A DNA stretch of 64,000 bases from Balneicella halophila (GCF_003096835.1 NZ_QENZ01000005.1:252669-316668); one strand, 5' to 3'; positions 35,141 to 44,756 are shown, counted from the stretch's first letter. Program-made: numbers and translations. Notes: generated from the letters alone by a model not told the origin.

Positions 35141-36490
35141 ATGAAATCAATAAATCCATACAACAACGAAGTCGTTTTTGAAAACACCGCAATTACTATC
35201 GAAGAAGTCAATAATGCGATTGATGCATCTCATAACGCTTTTCTAAAGTGGAGAACAACGTCAATGGAAAATAGATCTAAACTTTTTTCGAAATTGTCAG
35301 ATGTATTAGAGGAGAACAAACAAAAATGGGGAAAGGTAATGACCTTAGAAATGGGAAAACCTATTTCTCAAGCTATCGCTGAAGTTGAAAAATGTGCTTG
35401 GGTATGTAGGTATTATGCTAAAAATGCAGACTCGCAATTAGCCTCTATGGAAATTGAAACAGATGCAACATACTCAGGTGTTCGCTATGATCCTCTAGGT
35501 GTAATCCTCGGAGTGATGCCTTGGAATTTCCCTTTTTGGCAAGTTTTACGATTTGCTACTCCTACGATTATGGCTGGCAACACCGCTTTGTTGAAGCATG
35601 CCAGTAACGTGACCGAATCAGCCAAATGTATTGCTGAAGCTTTTGAAAAAGCAGGTTTTCCCTCTGGAGTATTCACATTTCTTCCTATAGAAAGTGAAAA
35701 AGTTGAGGCAATTATTAAAAATCCTAAAGTAAAAGGAGTTTCTTTAACGGGCAGTAAGCCTGCAGGTGCTGCTGTTGCAAGCACTGCCGCTTCAGAAATA
35801 AAACCATCGCTGTTAGAGTTAGGTGGCAGCAATGCTTTAGTGGTTTTTGAAGATTGTGATATAGAAAATACTATAGGAACCTGTATTAATGCAAGATTTC
35901 AAAATACAGGACAAAGTTGTATCGCAGGAAAACGTTTATTAGTCCAAAAAAGCATTGCGACTAAATTTATTAATCTACTCAAAGAAAAGATAGAATCCCT
36001 CACTTCTGGAGATCCTCTAGATGAAAATACATATATTGGAGTAATGGTCAATAAAGAGGCTGCAGAAGAACTAAAAGAGCAACTCGACGATGCGCTAAAT
36101 AATGGAGCAAAACTCATTACTGGTGGTAAATGCGAAGGAGCTTACTTGGAGCCAACATTAGTCACAGAGGTTACAAAAGCTATGCGTATATTCCAAGAAG
36201 AAACTTTCGGTCCATTACTCGCCTGCACTATATTTGAAGATGATGAGGAAGCCGTAGAATTAGTCAATCTTTCTAAATTTGGTTTAGGCGTAAGTTTATT
36301 CACACAAGATAAGCAACGCATTGAAAAGTTAATTCCACAACTTGACGAAGGAGCTGTTTTTGTGAACGAATTGGTGAAAAGCGACCCTCGTCTTCCTTTT
36401 GGTGGTGTGGGCATTTCAGGTTACGGCAGGGAACTTTCTCAAGAAGGAATTCTAGCATTTGTGAATAAGAAAACGATTTACATAAAATAA
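35141..36490 (+). CDS. NAD(P)-dependent aldehyde dehydrogenase (succinate-semialdehyde type)
   Basis: The 449-residue ALDH is short, like the Sad/GabD-like enzymes of Bacteroidota. Motifs are VMPWNFPFWQVLRFATPTI, GVSLTGSKPAGAAVA, the general base region LLELGGSNALVVFEDCD near 228, and the catalytic Cys in FQNTGQSCIAGKR near 260. The end, FGGVGISGYGRELSQEG, is typical of succinate-semialdehyde dehydrogenases. The cofactor and aldehyde are inferred from resemblance. AI-2E and EamA genes follow with 11- and 12-nt gaps. Confidence 0.85.
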   Translation: MKSINPYNNEVVFENTAITIEEVNNAIDASHNAFLKWRTTSMENRSKLFSKLSDVLEENKQKWGKVMTLEMGKPISQAIAEVEKCAWVCRYYAKNADSQLASMEIETDATYSGVRYDPLGVILGVMPWNFPFWQVLRFATPTIMAGNTALLKHASNVTESAKCIAEAFEKAGFPSGVFTFLPIESEKVEAIIKNPKVKGVSLTGSKPAGAAVASTAASEIKPSLLELGGSNALVVFEDCDIENTIGTCINARFQNTGQSCIAGKRLLVQKSIATKFINLLKEKIESLTSGDPLDENTYIGVMVNKEAAEELKEQLDDALNNGAKLITGGKCEGAYLEPTLVTEVTKAMRIFQEETFGPLLACTIFEDDEEAVELVNLSKFGLGVSLFTQDKQRIEKLIPQLDEGAVFVNELVKSDPRLPFGGVGISGYGRELSQEGILAFVNKKTIYIK

Positions 36491-36501
36491 AAAAAAAGAG
36501 C

Positions 36502-37551
36502 ATGGGACTAAGTAAAATACATATTTCAGCGGTTAAATTATTGCGTTTTTTAGGAGTTTTTATAGGGATAATCTTAATTCTTTACCATGGTTCTTCCATA
36601 GTTTTACCCCTAGTTGTTGCTATGGTTGTTGCAACACTATTAGACATTCCAATGAGCACGATGCAAAAATGGGGATTACCAAAATGGTTAGCATTAACCT
36701 TGTCTGTTTTGCTCATGATTGTTATTTTTTCTGCACTCATGTGGCTTACGGGCTGGCAAATAGACAATATTTCTAAAGATTGGGATACCATTCAAGAAAG
36801 AGCTTCTGAGAAGATTGACACTTTAATGGCTTGGTCAAAAGACACATTGGGAATTAATTTAGAATCCTATTTGAACAAAGAATCAGGACTGACTAAGAAC
36901 TTACAAAGCTTCGCAACTAATTTTTTATCATCTTTTTCAAATGTAGTTTCCCAGTCCTTTATCATTCTTATCTACATCATCCTTTTATTGATGCAAAAAG
37001 AAATGTTCCATAATTTTTTCTATAAATTGGGTGCTGATAAGAATAAACCTACCATTGAGAAGATAATTAATAAATCTGGCGAGATGGTCAGTAAATATCT
37101 TCTAGGGAAAGCAAAATTGATGATTATTTTATTTGTCATTTATTACGGAGGATTTTTAATTGCTGATGTACCCTATGCATTATTTTTAGCTTTCTTTGCT
37201 TCGGTGTTTTCCATTATTCCTTATGTCGGAAACATTATTGGTGGAGGTTTTGCTGCACTATTGGCATTTATTTATTCAGGAACAACCGAAGGACTGCTTG
37301 TCATAGGTGTCGTCTCACTTGCTCAAATATTAGAAAACTACGTACTTACACCACTAATTATTGGTGAAGAAATTAATCTAAATCCGTTTATGACGGTATT
37401 TGGTGTGATAGTATTTGCTAGTTTATGGGGTGTAGTAGGAGCAATTATTTCCTTACCTATAATTGCAGTTTTAAAAGTTATTTTTGAGTACACTGAAGGA
37501 ATGGAACCTGCTCGTTATCTTTTAGAAGATAAAGAGGACTCCGATGATTAA
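36502..37551 (+). CDS. AI-2E family transporter-like membrane protein
   Basis: This 349-residue protein has about eight membrane segments: two pairs at the N-terminus, then a soluble stretch (residues about 90-150). The family signature follows: FASVFSIIPYVGNIIGGG, and ENYVLTPLIIGEEINLNPF with VIVFASLWGVVGAIISLPI. The family includes TqsA and sodium/proton antiporters, so the name AI-2 exporter should not be taken literally. No luxS is visible here. Confidence 0.85.
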   Translation: MGLSKIHISAVKLLRFLGVFIGIILILYHGSSIVLPLVVAMVVATLLDIPMSTMQKWGLPKWLALTLSVLLMIVIFSALMWLTGWQIDNISKDWDTIQERASEKIDTLMAWSKDTLGINLESYLNKESGLTKNLQSFATNFLSSFSNVVSQSFIILIYIILLLMQKEMFHNFFYKLGADKNKPTIEKIINKSGEMVSKYLLGKAKLMIILFVIYYGGFLIADVPYALFLAFFASVFSIIPYVGNIIGGGFAALLAFIYSGTTEGLLVIGVVSLAQILENYVLTPLIIGEEINLNPFMTVFGVIVFASLWGVVGAIISLPIIAVLKVIFEYTEGMEPARYLLEDKEDSDD

Positions 37552-37563
37552 AGTACTATCAGT

Positions 37564-38436
37564 ATGATTTTTTTATTGCTAAGCATACTTTCTTCGACAT
37601 TTATTTATTTAACGTTTAAACTATTAGATAAAAAGAATGTCAACACTTTGTATGCTATAGTGGTCAACTACTATTCGGCGACTGTCTTCGGATACATCAC
37701 CTTGAGCAATGAATTCTCAGTTGCTGAATTTCTTGTAAAACCGTGGTTTGGTGGTGCTACTATTCTAGGCATATTGTACATTACCACGTTTGTTTTAATT
37801 GGAATAACAGCACAGAGGCATGGACTTTCTGTAGTTTCTGTAGCACAGAGAATGAGTTTAGTGATTCCAATTGCATTTATCATACTTTATTACAATGAAC
37901 CCACTGGCATTTTAAAATTTTTAGGAATTTTATTGGCATTAGTAGCCGTATATTTAGTTTCAAGCAAAAACAAAGAGTTAAATGTAAGTGAACACAATCT
38001 CTTCTTGCCATTTGTATTATTTATTGGTAGTGGCGTCACAGAAACCTTAATAAAATACTTGGAAGAAAACTCTTTAGCTGAAAATGATATTGCTTTATTT
38101 TCGATGAGTATCTTTTTGTTTGCTGGAATTATTGGAACTGTTGTAGGTCTTTATCAATATATCGTCAAAAGGGTACGATTTACATATAAAGAAATCATTG
38201 GAGGATTATTATTGGGGATTCCTAATTATTTCTCAGTATATTTCTTTGTCTCGGCGCTGAAAAGCGATTTAGGCAGTACCGTTGTCTTTACGCTAAATAA
38301 TGTGTCAATAGTTGTTGTTGCCACTCTGTTGGGCATTTCCTTTTTTGGTGAAAAACTCTTAAGAAAAAATTGGATTGGAATTATTTTAGCGATTATTAGT
38401 ATTATTTTAATTGCAATAACCACAAATCAAATGTAG
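37564..38436 (+). CDS. EamA/DMT-family transporter
   Basis: The 290-residue protein has ten predicted helices in two halves; the first EamA half contains VVSVAQRMSLVIPIAFIILYYNEP and the second SALKSDLGSTVVFTLNNVSIVV. It is quite different from the EamA protein at 7584. It starts 12 nt after the AI-2E gene. Substrate is unknown. Confidence 0.8.
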   Translation: MIFLLLSILSSTFIYLTFKLLDKKNVNTLYAIVVNYYSATVFGYITLSNEFSVAEFLVKPWFGGATILGILYITTFVLIGITAQRHGLSVVSVAQRMSLVIPIAFIILYYNEPTGILKFLGILLALVAVYLVSSKNKELNVSEHNLFLPFVLFIGSGVTETLIKYLEENSLAENDIALFSMSIFLFAGIIGTVVGLYQYIVKRVRFTYKEIIGGLLLGIPNYFSVYFFVSALKSDLGSTVVFTLNNVSIVVVATLLGISFFGEKLLRKNWIGIILAIISIILIAITTNQM

Positions 38437-38472
38437 TTCCGCTCTTTTAACAACCAAATTCAAATATTTTTC

Positions 38473-38480
38473 TATTTTTG
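38473..38480 (+). promoter_or_regulatory. -7 promoter element touching the adenine deaminase start
   Basis: TATTTTTG ends 3 nt before the ATG at 38484. Transcription would begin at or inside the start codon, so a leaderless mRNA is expected if this promoter is used. Confidence 0.5.
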
Positions 38481-38483
38481 CTT

Positions 38484-39497
38484 ATGGATTTATTAGAATA
38501 TATTGAGAAAATTCCTAAAGCGGAATTGCACTTACACATAGAGGGCACTTTACAACCCGAATTGCTTTTAAAACTTGCTAAACGAAATAATGTATCTCTA
38601 CCCTATTCATCTATTCAAAAAATCAAAGATGCCTATCAGTTTCAAAACTTGCAAGATTTTTTAGACATTTACTACGCAGGAGCTAACGTATTACGAACTG
38701 AACAGGATTTTTTCGACCTTACCTGGGATTATTTAGAAGATGCGCATCGTCAGCATATTATTCATGTAGAAATATTTTTTGATCCACAGACGCACACTGA
38801 GCGAGGTATCCCATTCTCAGTTATTATTTCTGGAATTCATAAAGCTATGGAAAGAGCCAAAAAAAATTTAGGAATCAATAGTCAGCTCATTCTTTCCTTT
38901 TTACGACACTTACCTGAAGAATCTGCTTTTAAAACTTGGGAAGAGGCAAAACAATATAAACATCTTTTTGTAGGCATTGGTTTAGATTCTTCAGAGTTAG
39001 GAAATCCTCCTAAAAAATTTAAGAATATCTTTGCAGAAGCCAAGAAGGATGGAATGAAATTGGTTGCACATGCTGGCGAAGAAGGTCCTGCATCCTACGT
39101 GAGGGAAGCTATTGATGTCCTCAATATTGATAGAATAGATCATGGTAATAAATGTTTAGATGACGAGAATTTAGTAACAGAAATCATTAAAAAAGGACTA
39201 GCACTAACTATTTGCCCACTCTCCAATATTGTTTTGAAAAACACTCCATGCATGGAGGAACACCCTATTTTAAAAATGTTAGAGAAAGGTTTAAAAGTTA
39301 CCGTAAACTCTGACGACCCAGCGTATTTTGGTGGTAATTTAGTGAAGAATTTCGAGGCAATGGCAACGAATTTACCGCTAACAAAAAATCACGTTTATCA
39401 ACTGACGAAAAATGCTTTTGAAGCAAGTTTTATTGATGAATCTTTGAAAGAGCAATACTTAAAGCAACTTGATGAATTTCACCACCAGTTTGCTTAA
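38484..39497 (+). CDS. Adenosine-deaminase-family enzyme, probably adenine deaminase
   Basis: The 337-residue zinc hydrolase has H16 and H18 (ELHLHIEGTL), H196 in LVAHAGEEGPASY, RIDHGNKCLDD, and D277-D278 in VNSDDPAYFGG. The blocks LPYSSIQKIKDAYQF, FLDIYYAGANVL and VEIFFDPQTHTERG match, from memory, the adenine deaminase (Aah1-like) branch of the ADA family rather than true adenosine deaminase. It would convert adenine to hypoxanthine in purine salvage (EC 3.5.4.2). An in-frame TTG at 38478 lies in the promoter box. It overlaps aroE tail to tail by 4 nt. Confidence 0.82.
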   Translation: MDLLEYIEKIPKAELHLHIEGTLQPELLLKLAKRNNVSLPYSSIQKIKDAYQFQNLQDFLDIYYAGANVLRTEQDFFDLTWDYLEDAHRQHIIHVEIFFDPQTHTERGIPFSVIISGIHKAMERAKKNLGINSQLILSFLRHLPEESAFKTWEEAKQYKHLFVGIGLDSSELGNPPKKFKNIFAEAKKDGMKLVAHAGEEGPASYVREAIDVLNIDRIDHGNKCLDDENLVTEIIKKGLALTICPLSNIVLKNTPCMEEHPILKMLEKGLKVTVNSDDPAYFGGNLVKNFEAMATNLPLTKNHVYQLTKNAFEASFIDESLKEQYLKQLDEFHHQFA

Positions 39498-40243
39498 TTG
39501 GTAAGATTCCAAAGCTCCCACGAACGCTCAGCTTGGTATTCTAACATATCGTAACCATTTTTTATGTGTGCACCATTAACTTTTCCTTTTTCTAAAAATT
39601 TTGTGAGATCAGGATTATAAACCAAGTCATACAAATAATGCTGAGCAGTTAAAAACTGATAAGGTATCTCGGGAAAGGTTTCTGTATTTGGAAACATTCC
39701 CAACGGCGTGGTGTTGATGATTAATTGACATATTTGGATAACCTGATTACTTAAATCCTTATAAGTAAGAATACTTTGACTAGTGGTGCGTGAGACAAAT
39801 TTATAGGTAATGTCTCGTTCCTTCAATGCATAAGCGACAGCTTTGGAAGCTCCGCCGGTGCCTAAAATCAATGCAGTATTTATTTCCTGTGGAATAAATG
39901 AATCCAAAGATTTTCCAAATCCATAGCAATCAGTATTATAGCCAACAGTATAAGGCTTGTCAGCTCTCTGCTCAACCTTTATAGAGTTTACAGCTCCTAT
40001 TTGCCGTGCTGACTCTTCCAATTCATCAAGATAGGGTATAATAGTTTGTTTGTAAGGTATCGTTACGCTCAGACCTTTAATCTGAGGATATTTTTGAAGA
40101 ATTTCAGGAAATTTAGTTATTGACTGAATCTCAAAATTTCTAAATTCGGTTTTAATGTGCTCTCTTAGAAATCGTTTTTCAAAATATTCCTTCGAAAATG
40201 AATGTCCTAATGGATAGCCGATAAGTCCATAGATTGCATCCAT
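39494..40243 (-). CDS. aroE: Shikimate dehydrogenase
   Basis: The 249-residue enzyme has the substrate motif YPLGHSFSKEYF, SVTIPYKQTIIPYLD with the catalytic Lys, the NAD(P)H loop LGTGGASKAV and NTDCYGFGKSLD. It reduces 3-dehydroshikimate to shikimate with NADPH in the aromatic amino acid pathway. It is last in the operon TPR-phosphosulfolactate synthase-DUF368-aroE and starts 3 nt after the DUF368 stop. Confidence 0.93.
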   Translation of the reverse strand: MDAIYGLIGYPLGHSFSKEYFEKRFLREHIKTEFRNFEIQSITKFPEILQKYPQIKGLSVTIPYKQTIIPYLDELEESARQIGAVNSIKVEQRADKPYTVGYNTDCYGFGKSLDSFIPQEINTALILGTGGASKAVAYALKERDITYKFVSRTTSQSILTYKDLSNQVIQICQLIINTTPLGMFPNTETFPEIPYQFLTAQHYLYDLVYNPDLTKFLEKGKVNGAHIKNGYDMLEYQAERSWELWNLTN

Positions 40244-40246
40244 AAC

Positions 40247-41188
40247 TTAGTCTTTTTTGGAAATCGTTGCAACACGTTCTATGAATACAATCAATAAGAA
40301 GCCAGCTATAGCACAGACAATAGTTCCCAATAAATAATTATCTTCTTGCAGTAATTCGGAATAAGAGTATGGTGATATATTTCGTTCTACCAAAGGTTTC
40401 ACTTCTCCATGACGGTCGGCAAAAGTACTTACAACCTCTTTCCAAGGCCAAACTTTGTTCAGTGAGCCAATCATAAAACCAGTTAAAACTGCGACTGTAG
40501 CATTATGAAACTTCTTCAAAAAATAGCCTAGTATGTTCGAAAATGTCACAATCCCAATGGCTGCTCCTCCCATAAAAATTGCCAGAACTTTTAAATTAAA
40601 AGTATCAATAGCATTCATGAGATAAGCATATTTCCCCATCATTAACAGGATAAATGCACCAGAAACACCCGGCAAAATCATTGCGCAAATGGCAATCATG
40701 CCACTTAGAAAAATAAACCATACGGTTTCGGGAGTAGAAGCGGGACTTAATTCTGTAATCAGGTAAGCTACAATAACTCCCAAAATCAATGCAATATAGG
40801 TTGCCTTATTCCATTGAGTTATCTTTTTACCGACTAACCAAGCAGACGCAATAATTAATCCGAAGAAAAAACCCCATGTCAGCAAAGGATGTTGAGCTAA
40901 TAGAAACGTCATGATTTTAGCCAAAGAAAGGACACTCAAGCCAATACCAAAGAACAAAGCTAAAAGAAAAGGAAGATTAATAGCTTTTGAAAATGCCGTA
41001 AATTTACCTGAAAAAAGAAGTTTTAATGTGGCTAAGTTTATCGATTTTATACTGAAAATCAGTTCCTCATATATTCCAGTGATAAAAGCAATAGTACCTC
41101 CAGAAACTCCAGGGACTACATCAGCGGCTCCCATTCCCATCCCTTTTAAACTCACAAGGAGATAATCTATAAAATTGCGTTTCATCAA
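40247..41188 (-). CDS. DUF368 membrane protein (polyprenyl-phosphate translocase family)
   Basis: The 313-residue protein has about eight to nine membrane segments and the family signature MGAADVVPGVSGGTIAFITGIYEELI near the start, repeated as MILPGVSGAFILLMMGKY in the second half. DUF368 proteins have been identified as undecaprenyl-phosphate translocases that recycle the lipid carrier for peptidoglycan and surface glycans. That function is from family knowledge. It lies between the phosphosulfolactate synthase and aroE with 3-nt gaps. Confidence 0.88.
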   Translation of the reverse strand: MMKRNFIDYLLVSLKGMGMGAADVVPGVSGGTIAFITGIYEELIFSIKSINLATLKLLFSGKFTAFSKAINLPFLLALFFGIGLSVLSLAKIMTFLLAQHPLLTWGFFFGLIIASAWLVGKKITQWNKATYIALILGVIVAYLITELSPASTPETVWFIFLSGMIAICAMILPGVSGAFILLMMGKYAYLMNAIDTFNLKVLAIFMGGAAIGIVTFSNILGYFLKKFHNATVAVLTGFMIGSLNKVWPWKEVVSTFADRHGEVKPLVERNISPYSYSELLQEDNYLLGTIVCAIAGFLLIVFIERVATISKKD

Positions 41189-41191
41189 AAA

Positions 41192-41953
41192 CTATTTAGG
41201 AAGAAAATCCAATAGCGTATCACCTCGCAAACCAGCACGTAAGGTTTCTAACGCAATTACCTCGTTTGTAGCAATGTTACCCAAATTTACTTCAGGTCCG
41301 AAATTTTTGATAAACCATACCTGCTGACTCTTTAATGGAGCCTCCCATAAAATATTATCAGCATTCATAGCTTCATCTATGGTTTTAATCAACTCTGTGT
41401 TAGCTGAGCCGTCTTTATTAAAAATACCAATAGTTCCACTCTCTCTTGCTTCAGCAATTACCTTCCAGGCTCCTGCAACTCGCTCTGCTTTCATCTTCTC
41501 CACCCACTCATCATTCGTCAAATGTCTCTCTCCTGTTTTTAATCCAACCTCTGAAAGCACTGTGAAGTCCTTTGCTAACTCTCTGATATAATCACACTTT
41601 AAACTTTCATCAATGGGTAATACACCATCTGAGATTTCAACATACTCTACTTCACAATCTAGCAAATATTTACGATATTCTTCAAATTGGTCACGAGCTA
41701 CGAATGCTTCAAATAAGGTCCCTCCAAAATATACTTTTATATCAGCTTGTTTATAGACATTAATTTTATTTTCCAAATCAGGGCACAACAAAGATGTACC
41801 AAAACCCAGTTTAACAATATCAACATATTTACCTGAGGAAGCGACTAAATCTTCAGCTTCTCGAGTACTCAACCCCTTATCCATTACCATCGTAAGCCCT
41901 TTATTACGAGGTTTGTTCTCTCTTTCTGGAATATGCGTTAATACGTAATTCAT
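41192..41953 (-). CDS. comA: Phosphosulfolactate synthase (ComA-like)
   Basis: The 253-residue TIM-barrel protein shows GLTMVMDKGLSTREAEDLV, VDIVKLGFGTSLL, YFGGTLFEAFVA, YVEISDGVLPI, LSEVGLKTGE and WEAPLKSQQVWFI, the ComA/YitD pattern. The enzyme adds sulfite to PEP to give phosphosulfolactate, the first step to coenzyme M in methanogens and to sulfolactate in Bacillus. In Bacteroidota a sulfonate precursor of sulfonolipids is a plausible product; comB and comC are not adjacent. It starts directly after the TPR gene. Confidence 0.85.
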   Translation of the reverse strand: MNYVLTHIPERENKPRNKGLTMVMDKGLSTREAEDLVASSGKYVDIVKLGFGTSLLCPDLENKINVYKQADIKVYFGGTLFEAFVARDQFEEYRKYLLDCEVEYVEISDGVLPIDESLKCDYIRELAKDFTVLSEVGLKTGERHLTNDEWVEKMKAERVAGAWKVIAEARESGTIGIFNKDGSANTELIKTIDEAMNADNILWEAPLKSQQVWFIKNFGPEVNLGNIATNEVIALETLRAGLRGDTLLDFLPK

Positions 41954-43357
41954 TTATTCATGTAGTTTTAATAAGTCATCAATTTTTCCTTTGCTAACAA
42001 GAGGTTCATTTCTTCTGCAATAATTAACCAATTCATCAAACTGTCCGTTATCTATAGACTTAGCTTGTTTTAGATAGCGTTTAGCTTCTACAAGATCATC
42101 TTCTAATAGAGCAAAAAGTGATAAATAATAAAACAATTCAGCCTCTTCTTTAAAATCCTTTTTGACTGCTTCTAAAACCTCTCTTGCTTCTTGAATATTG
42201 TTCTTTTTGTGATAAAATTTTGCTAACTCTATATGATTATGCAAAGCATCAGGAGAAGCAATAATAGCATACCGATAGGCATTAATTGCCAAAGTATCTT
42301 CATTAATCAGTGTATAAAGTTCTCCTAATTCTATATAACATTCACTAAAAGTACCATCTGTTTTAGCGGCCTTTTCCATATGCTGAATTGCTTCATAAAT
42401 ATTTCCCTGAAGTTTAGCAACCATGCCTAAGCCAAACCATGCATCAGAAAGCTTAGGATCTATAGACAATGCTTTATTGTAATGCAAAACAGCACTCTCG
42501 TACTCTCCTAGTCGCTCGTAGCATTCAGCAATGTAAGTATTTGTTAATGAGTGATTATCATCATAGTTTAGATACTTCAAATAGCATGTAAGTGCTTCTT
42601 TGTATTTACCTAAATAAAACAAGGCATTTCCTTTGTTGAAATATGCCTTACTATGCTTAGGACGGATTGCTAAAGTATAATCATAAGCCTCTACAGCATC
42701 CTCATAACGTTGCAATCTGTTGTAAATAATTCCTAAATTATACCAAACTTTATGGGAATATGGAGAAATGTCAAGATATTTATTATAAAATAAAATACTA
42801 TTATCTAGGCGCTCTAACTGTTCATAACAATATGCTACTTCAAACAAATTATTGAGATCGTTTGGAGATTCTTCATAAAGTTTATAATGGTACTGTAAAG
42901 CCAAACTGAACTCAAATACATGCTGAAATGCTAACCCAATACGAAAAAGTAGTTCCTCCCTGTTTTCATCATCACGTTCTATTGCCATAAGAAAAGCAGA
43001 ATTGGCTTCTTCGTATTTCCCAGTTGCTGTAAATATAGTGCCTCTTAATAGATGAAATTCAGCGTCATCACTGGTCTGTTCTAATTCTTTTATAAGATTC
43101 AGCGCTTTCTGTGTTTTACCTTTTAAAACATACATCTCAGCCTGTTTGTATTTCAATTCTATTGCATCAGGATGTTGAACCAATGCTTCGCTGATGACAT
43201 TTTCGGCTTTGGATTCTTGCATCGTCGTTAGATAATACTCTGCAATATCAACATAGTCAAATACATCAAAATAACGAAATGATTCTCCTCTTAAAGTTTC
43301 TTCATAGAGCCTAACTAACTCGGCTATATCTTTATTTTCGTCAAAATAATTTGTCAT
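41954..43357 (-). CDS. Tetratricopeptide repeat protein
   Basis: The 467-residue protein is built almost wholly of TPR units, about twelve, with W/Y/G/A positions as in SHKVWYNLGIIYNRLQRYEDA, HSKAYFNKGNALFYLGKYKEA and SDAWFGLGMVAKLQGNIYEA. There is no signal peptide or membrane segment, so it is cytosolic, acting as a scaffold for protein partners. It is first in the operon with the phosphosulfolactate synthase, DUF368 and aroE; its partner is unknown. Confidence 0.88.
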   Translation of the reverse strand: MTNYFDENKDIAELVRLYEETLRGESFRYFDVFDYVDIAEYYLTTMQESKAENVISEALVQHPDAIELKYKQAEMYVLKGKTQKALNLIKELEQTSDDAEFHLLRGTIFTATGKYEEANSAFLMAIERDDENREELLFRIGLAFQHVFEFSLALQYHYKLYEESPNDLNNLFEVAYCYEQLERLDNSILFYNKYLDISPYSHKVWYNLGIIYNRLQRYEDAVEAYDYTLAIRPKHSKAYFNKGNALFYLGKYKEALTCYLKYLNYDDNHSLTNTYIAECYERLGEYESAVLHYNKALSIDPKLSDAWFGLGMVAKLQGNIYEAIQHMEKAAKTDGTFSECYIELGELYTLINEDTLAINAYRYAIIASPDALHNHIELAKFYHKKNNIQEAREVLEAVKKDFKEEAELFYYLSLFALLEDDLVEAKRYLKQAKSIDNGQFDELVNYCRRNEPLVSKGKIDDLLKLHE

Positions 43358-43392
43358 TAAAAAATCGTGCTTCGTTATTTGAAAAATTGCTA

Positions 43393-43400
43393 CAAAGGTA
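43393..43400 (-). promoter_or_regulatory. -7 promoter element of the TPR-comA-DUF368-aroE operon
   Basis: TACCTTTG on the minus strand, 35 nt before the TPR start codon, matches TAnnTTTG. Confidence 0.6.
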
Positions 43401-43403
43401 GCC

Positions 43404-44669
43404 TTATTTCTTCAAAAACCTTGATACATTAAACTTTTTATTCGGTTGTTCTTCTTTCCTAACCTCTTGTCTTTTCCTAGGCTTTTCTTCAATCAATTTT
43501 CCTTTTTCTTTCGGAGTATCTTGGTTGTATTTTTTACTTCCTTCATAGAGTTCAAAGTGTTGCAACTGTCCTTCCAATTGTCCATTCAGTAAGGTTATTT
43601 TTTCTGATGGGCGTAAACCAATATGTTTAAAATTCTCTTTGGGGGCAGTAATTATCCATGCATCAAATCCTTGGAAATCATTTTTAAGTTTACTGCCTAT
43701 CATATTGTAAATCTCTGCAATTTCTCCCGCTCCTATTCGCTCACCATAGGGCGGATTGGTTATGACTAATCCTGAGTCAAATGTATTATTAAAATCTTCA
43801 AAACTAGTGTGCAAAGTTTTAACATTCATGTGGAGTTTTGAACGACGTAGATTTACCCTAACAGCACGTAGCACTTCCCTATTAATATCTGCACCTATGA
43901 TTGTTGCTTCGATAGGCTTTATTCTTTGGTCGGCTTCTCTTTTAACTTTTTCCCAGAGTTCTTTGTCGAAGTTCTTCCATGATTGAAAACCGTAAGTATC
44001 TCTATAATAGCCTGCTGGTATATTTCTAGCTAACATGATAGCTTCTATAAGAATCGTACCTGAACCACACATAGGATCAATAAGTGTTTGCTTTCCATCC
44101 CAACCGGCAAATTTTAGCATGGCTGCAGCAAGCACTTCATTAATTGGTGCTAAACCTTCGCTAAAACGATAACCCCGTTTGTGCAATGAATCCAATGAAC
44201 TGTCTAAGGAAACAATGCAACGGTCTTCTGATACGTGGAGATTGAACTTCACATTAGGAGCCTGCGTATTTACAGAAGGTCTTCTGCGATAATTCCGTAC
44301 AAAATAATCACAAATAGCATCTTTGAATTTATACACGGCAAATTGTGTGTTATCAAACTTACTGGAATAAACCACCTTGTCAATAGCAAAAGTGTCATTC
44401 AAATCCATATACTTTGCCCATTCAAAATTATAGAGCTTATCATAAAAATCTTCTACATTTGTAAATTTAAATTCATGCAAAGGCTTCAAGATACGAATAG
44501 CAGTCCGTAGTTGATAATTAGCTTTGTACATCAGTTCATCATCTCCTTCAAAACTTATAGCTCTACGCATAGGCTTCACTTTTTGTGCACCTATATCCTC
44601 TAACTCTTTTACCAATAAGTCTTCTAACCCCAACAAGGTTTTTGCAACCATTTTAAATGATGAACTCAT
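43404..44669 (-). CDS. rlmL: THUMP-domain RNA guanine-N2 methyltransferase (RlmL-type)
   Basis: The 421-residue protein has an N-terminal ferredoxin-like and THUMP region (1-160) and a Rossmann methyltransferase with LIDPMCGSGTILIEA near 190 (SAM site) and the N6/N2 motif VITNPPYGERIG near 305. A Lys/Glu-rich tail follows. It matches the N-terminal half of E. coli RlmKL, which makes m2G2445 in 23S rRNA; the RlmK half is absent, as usual outside proteobacteria. Confidence 0.88.
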   Translation of the reverse strand: MSSSFKMVAKTLLGLEDLLVKELEDIGAQKVKPMRRAISFEGDDELMYKANYQLRTAIRILKPLHEFKFTNVEDFYDKLYNFEWAKYMDLNDTFAIDKVVYSSKFDNTQFAVYKFKDAICDYFVRNYRRRPSVNTQAPNVKFNLHVSEDRCIVSLDSSLDSLHKRGYRFSEGLAPINEVLAAAMLKFAGWDGKQTLIDPMCGSGTILIEAIMLARNIPAGYYRDTYGFQSWKNFDKELWEKVKREADQRIKPIEATIIGADINREVLRAVRVNLRRSKLHMNVKTLHTSFEDFNNTFDSGLVITNPPYGERIGAGEIAEIYNMIGSKLKNDFQGFDAWIITAPKENFKHIGLRPSEKITLLNGQLEGQLQHFELYEGSKKYNQDTPKEKGKLIEEKPRKRQEVRKEEQPNKKFNVSRFLKK

Positions 44670-44716
44670 ACAATATTATTCTTATTTATCATGTTCAGTA
44701 ACATACTATCAATTTG

Positions 44717-44756
44717 CAAAGATACGCTTTTTTATGGCAGGGTAATTGTATTTTTG
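44717..44756. promoter_or_regulatory. Divergent promoters between rlmL and the SIMPL gene
   Basis: TATCTTTG on the minus strand (44717-44724) points to rlmL. TATTTTTG on the plus strand (44749-44756) points to the SIMPL gene. Both match TAnnTTTG. Confidence 0.55.

Noticed and set aside
36502-37551. Quorum-sensing AI-2 exporter
   Set aside because: The AI-2E family name is broad; no luxS or lsr genes are nearby, so no signalling role is claimed.
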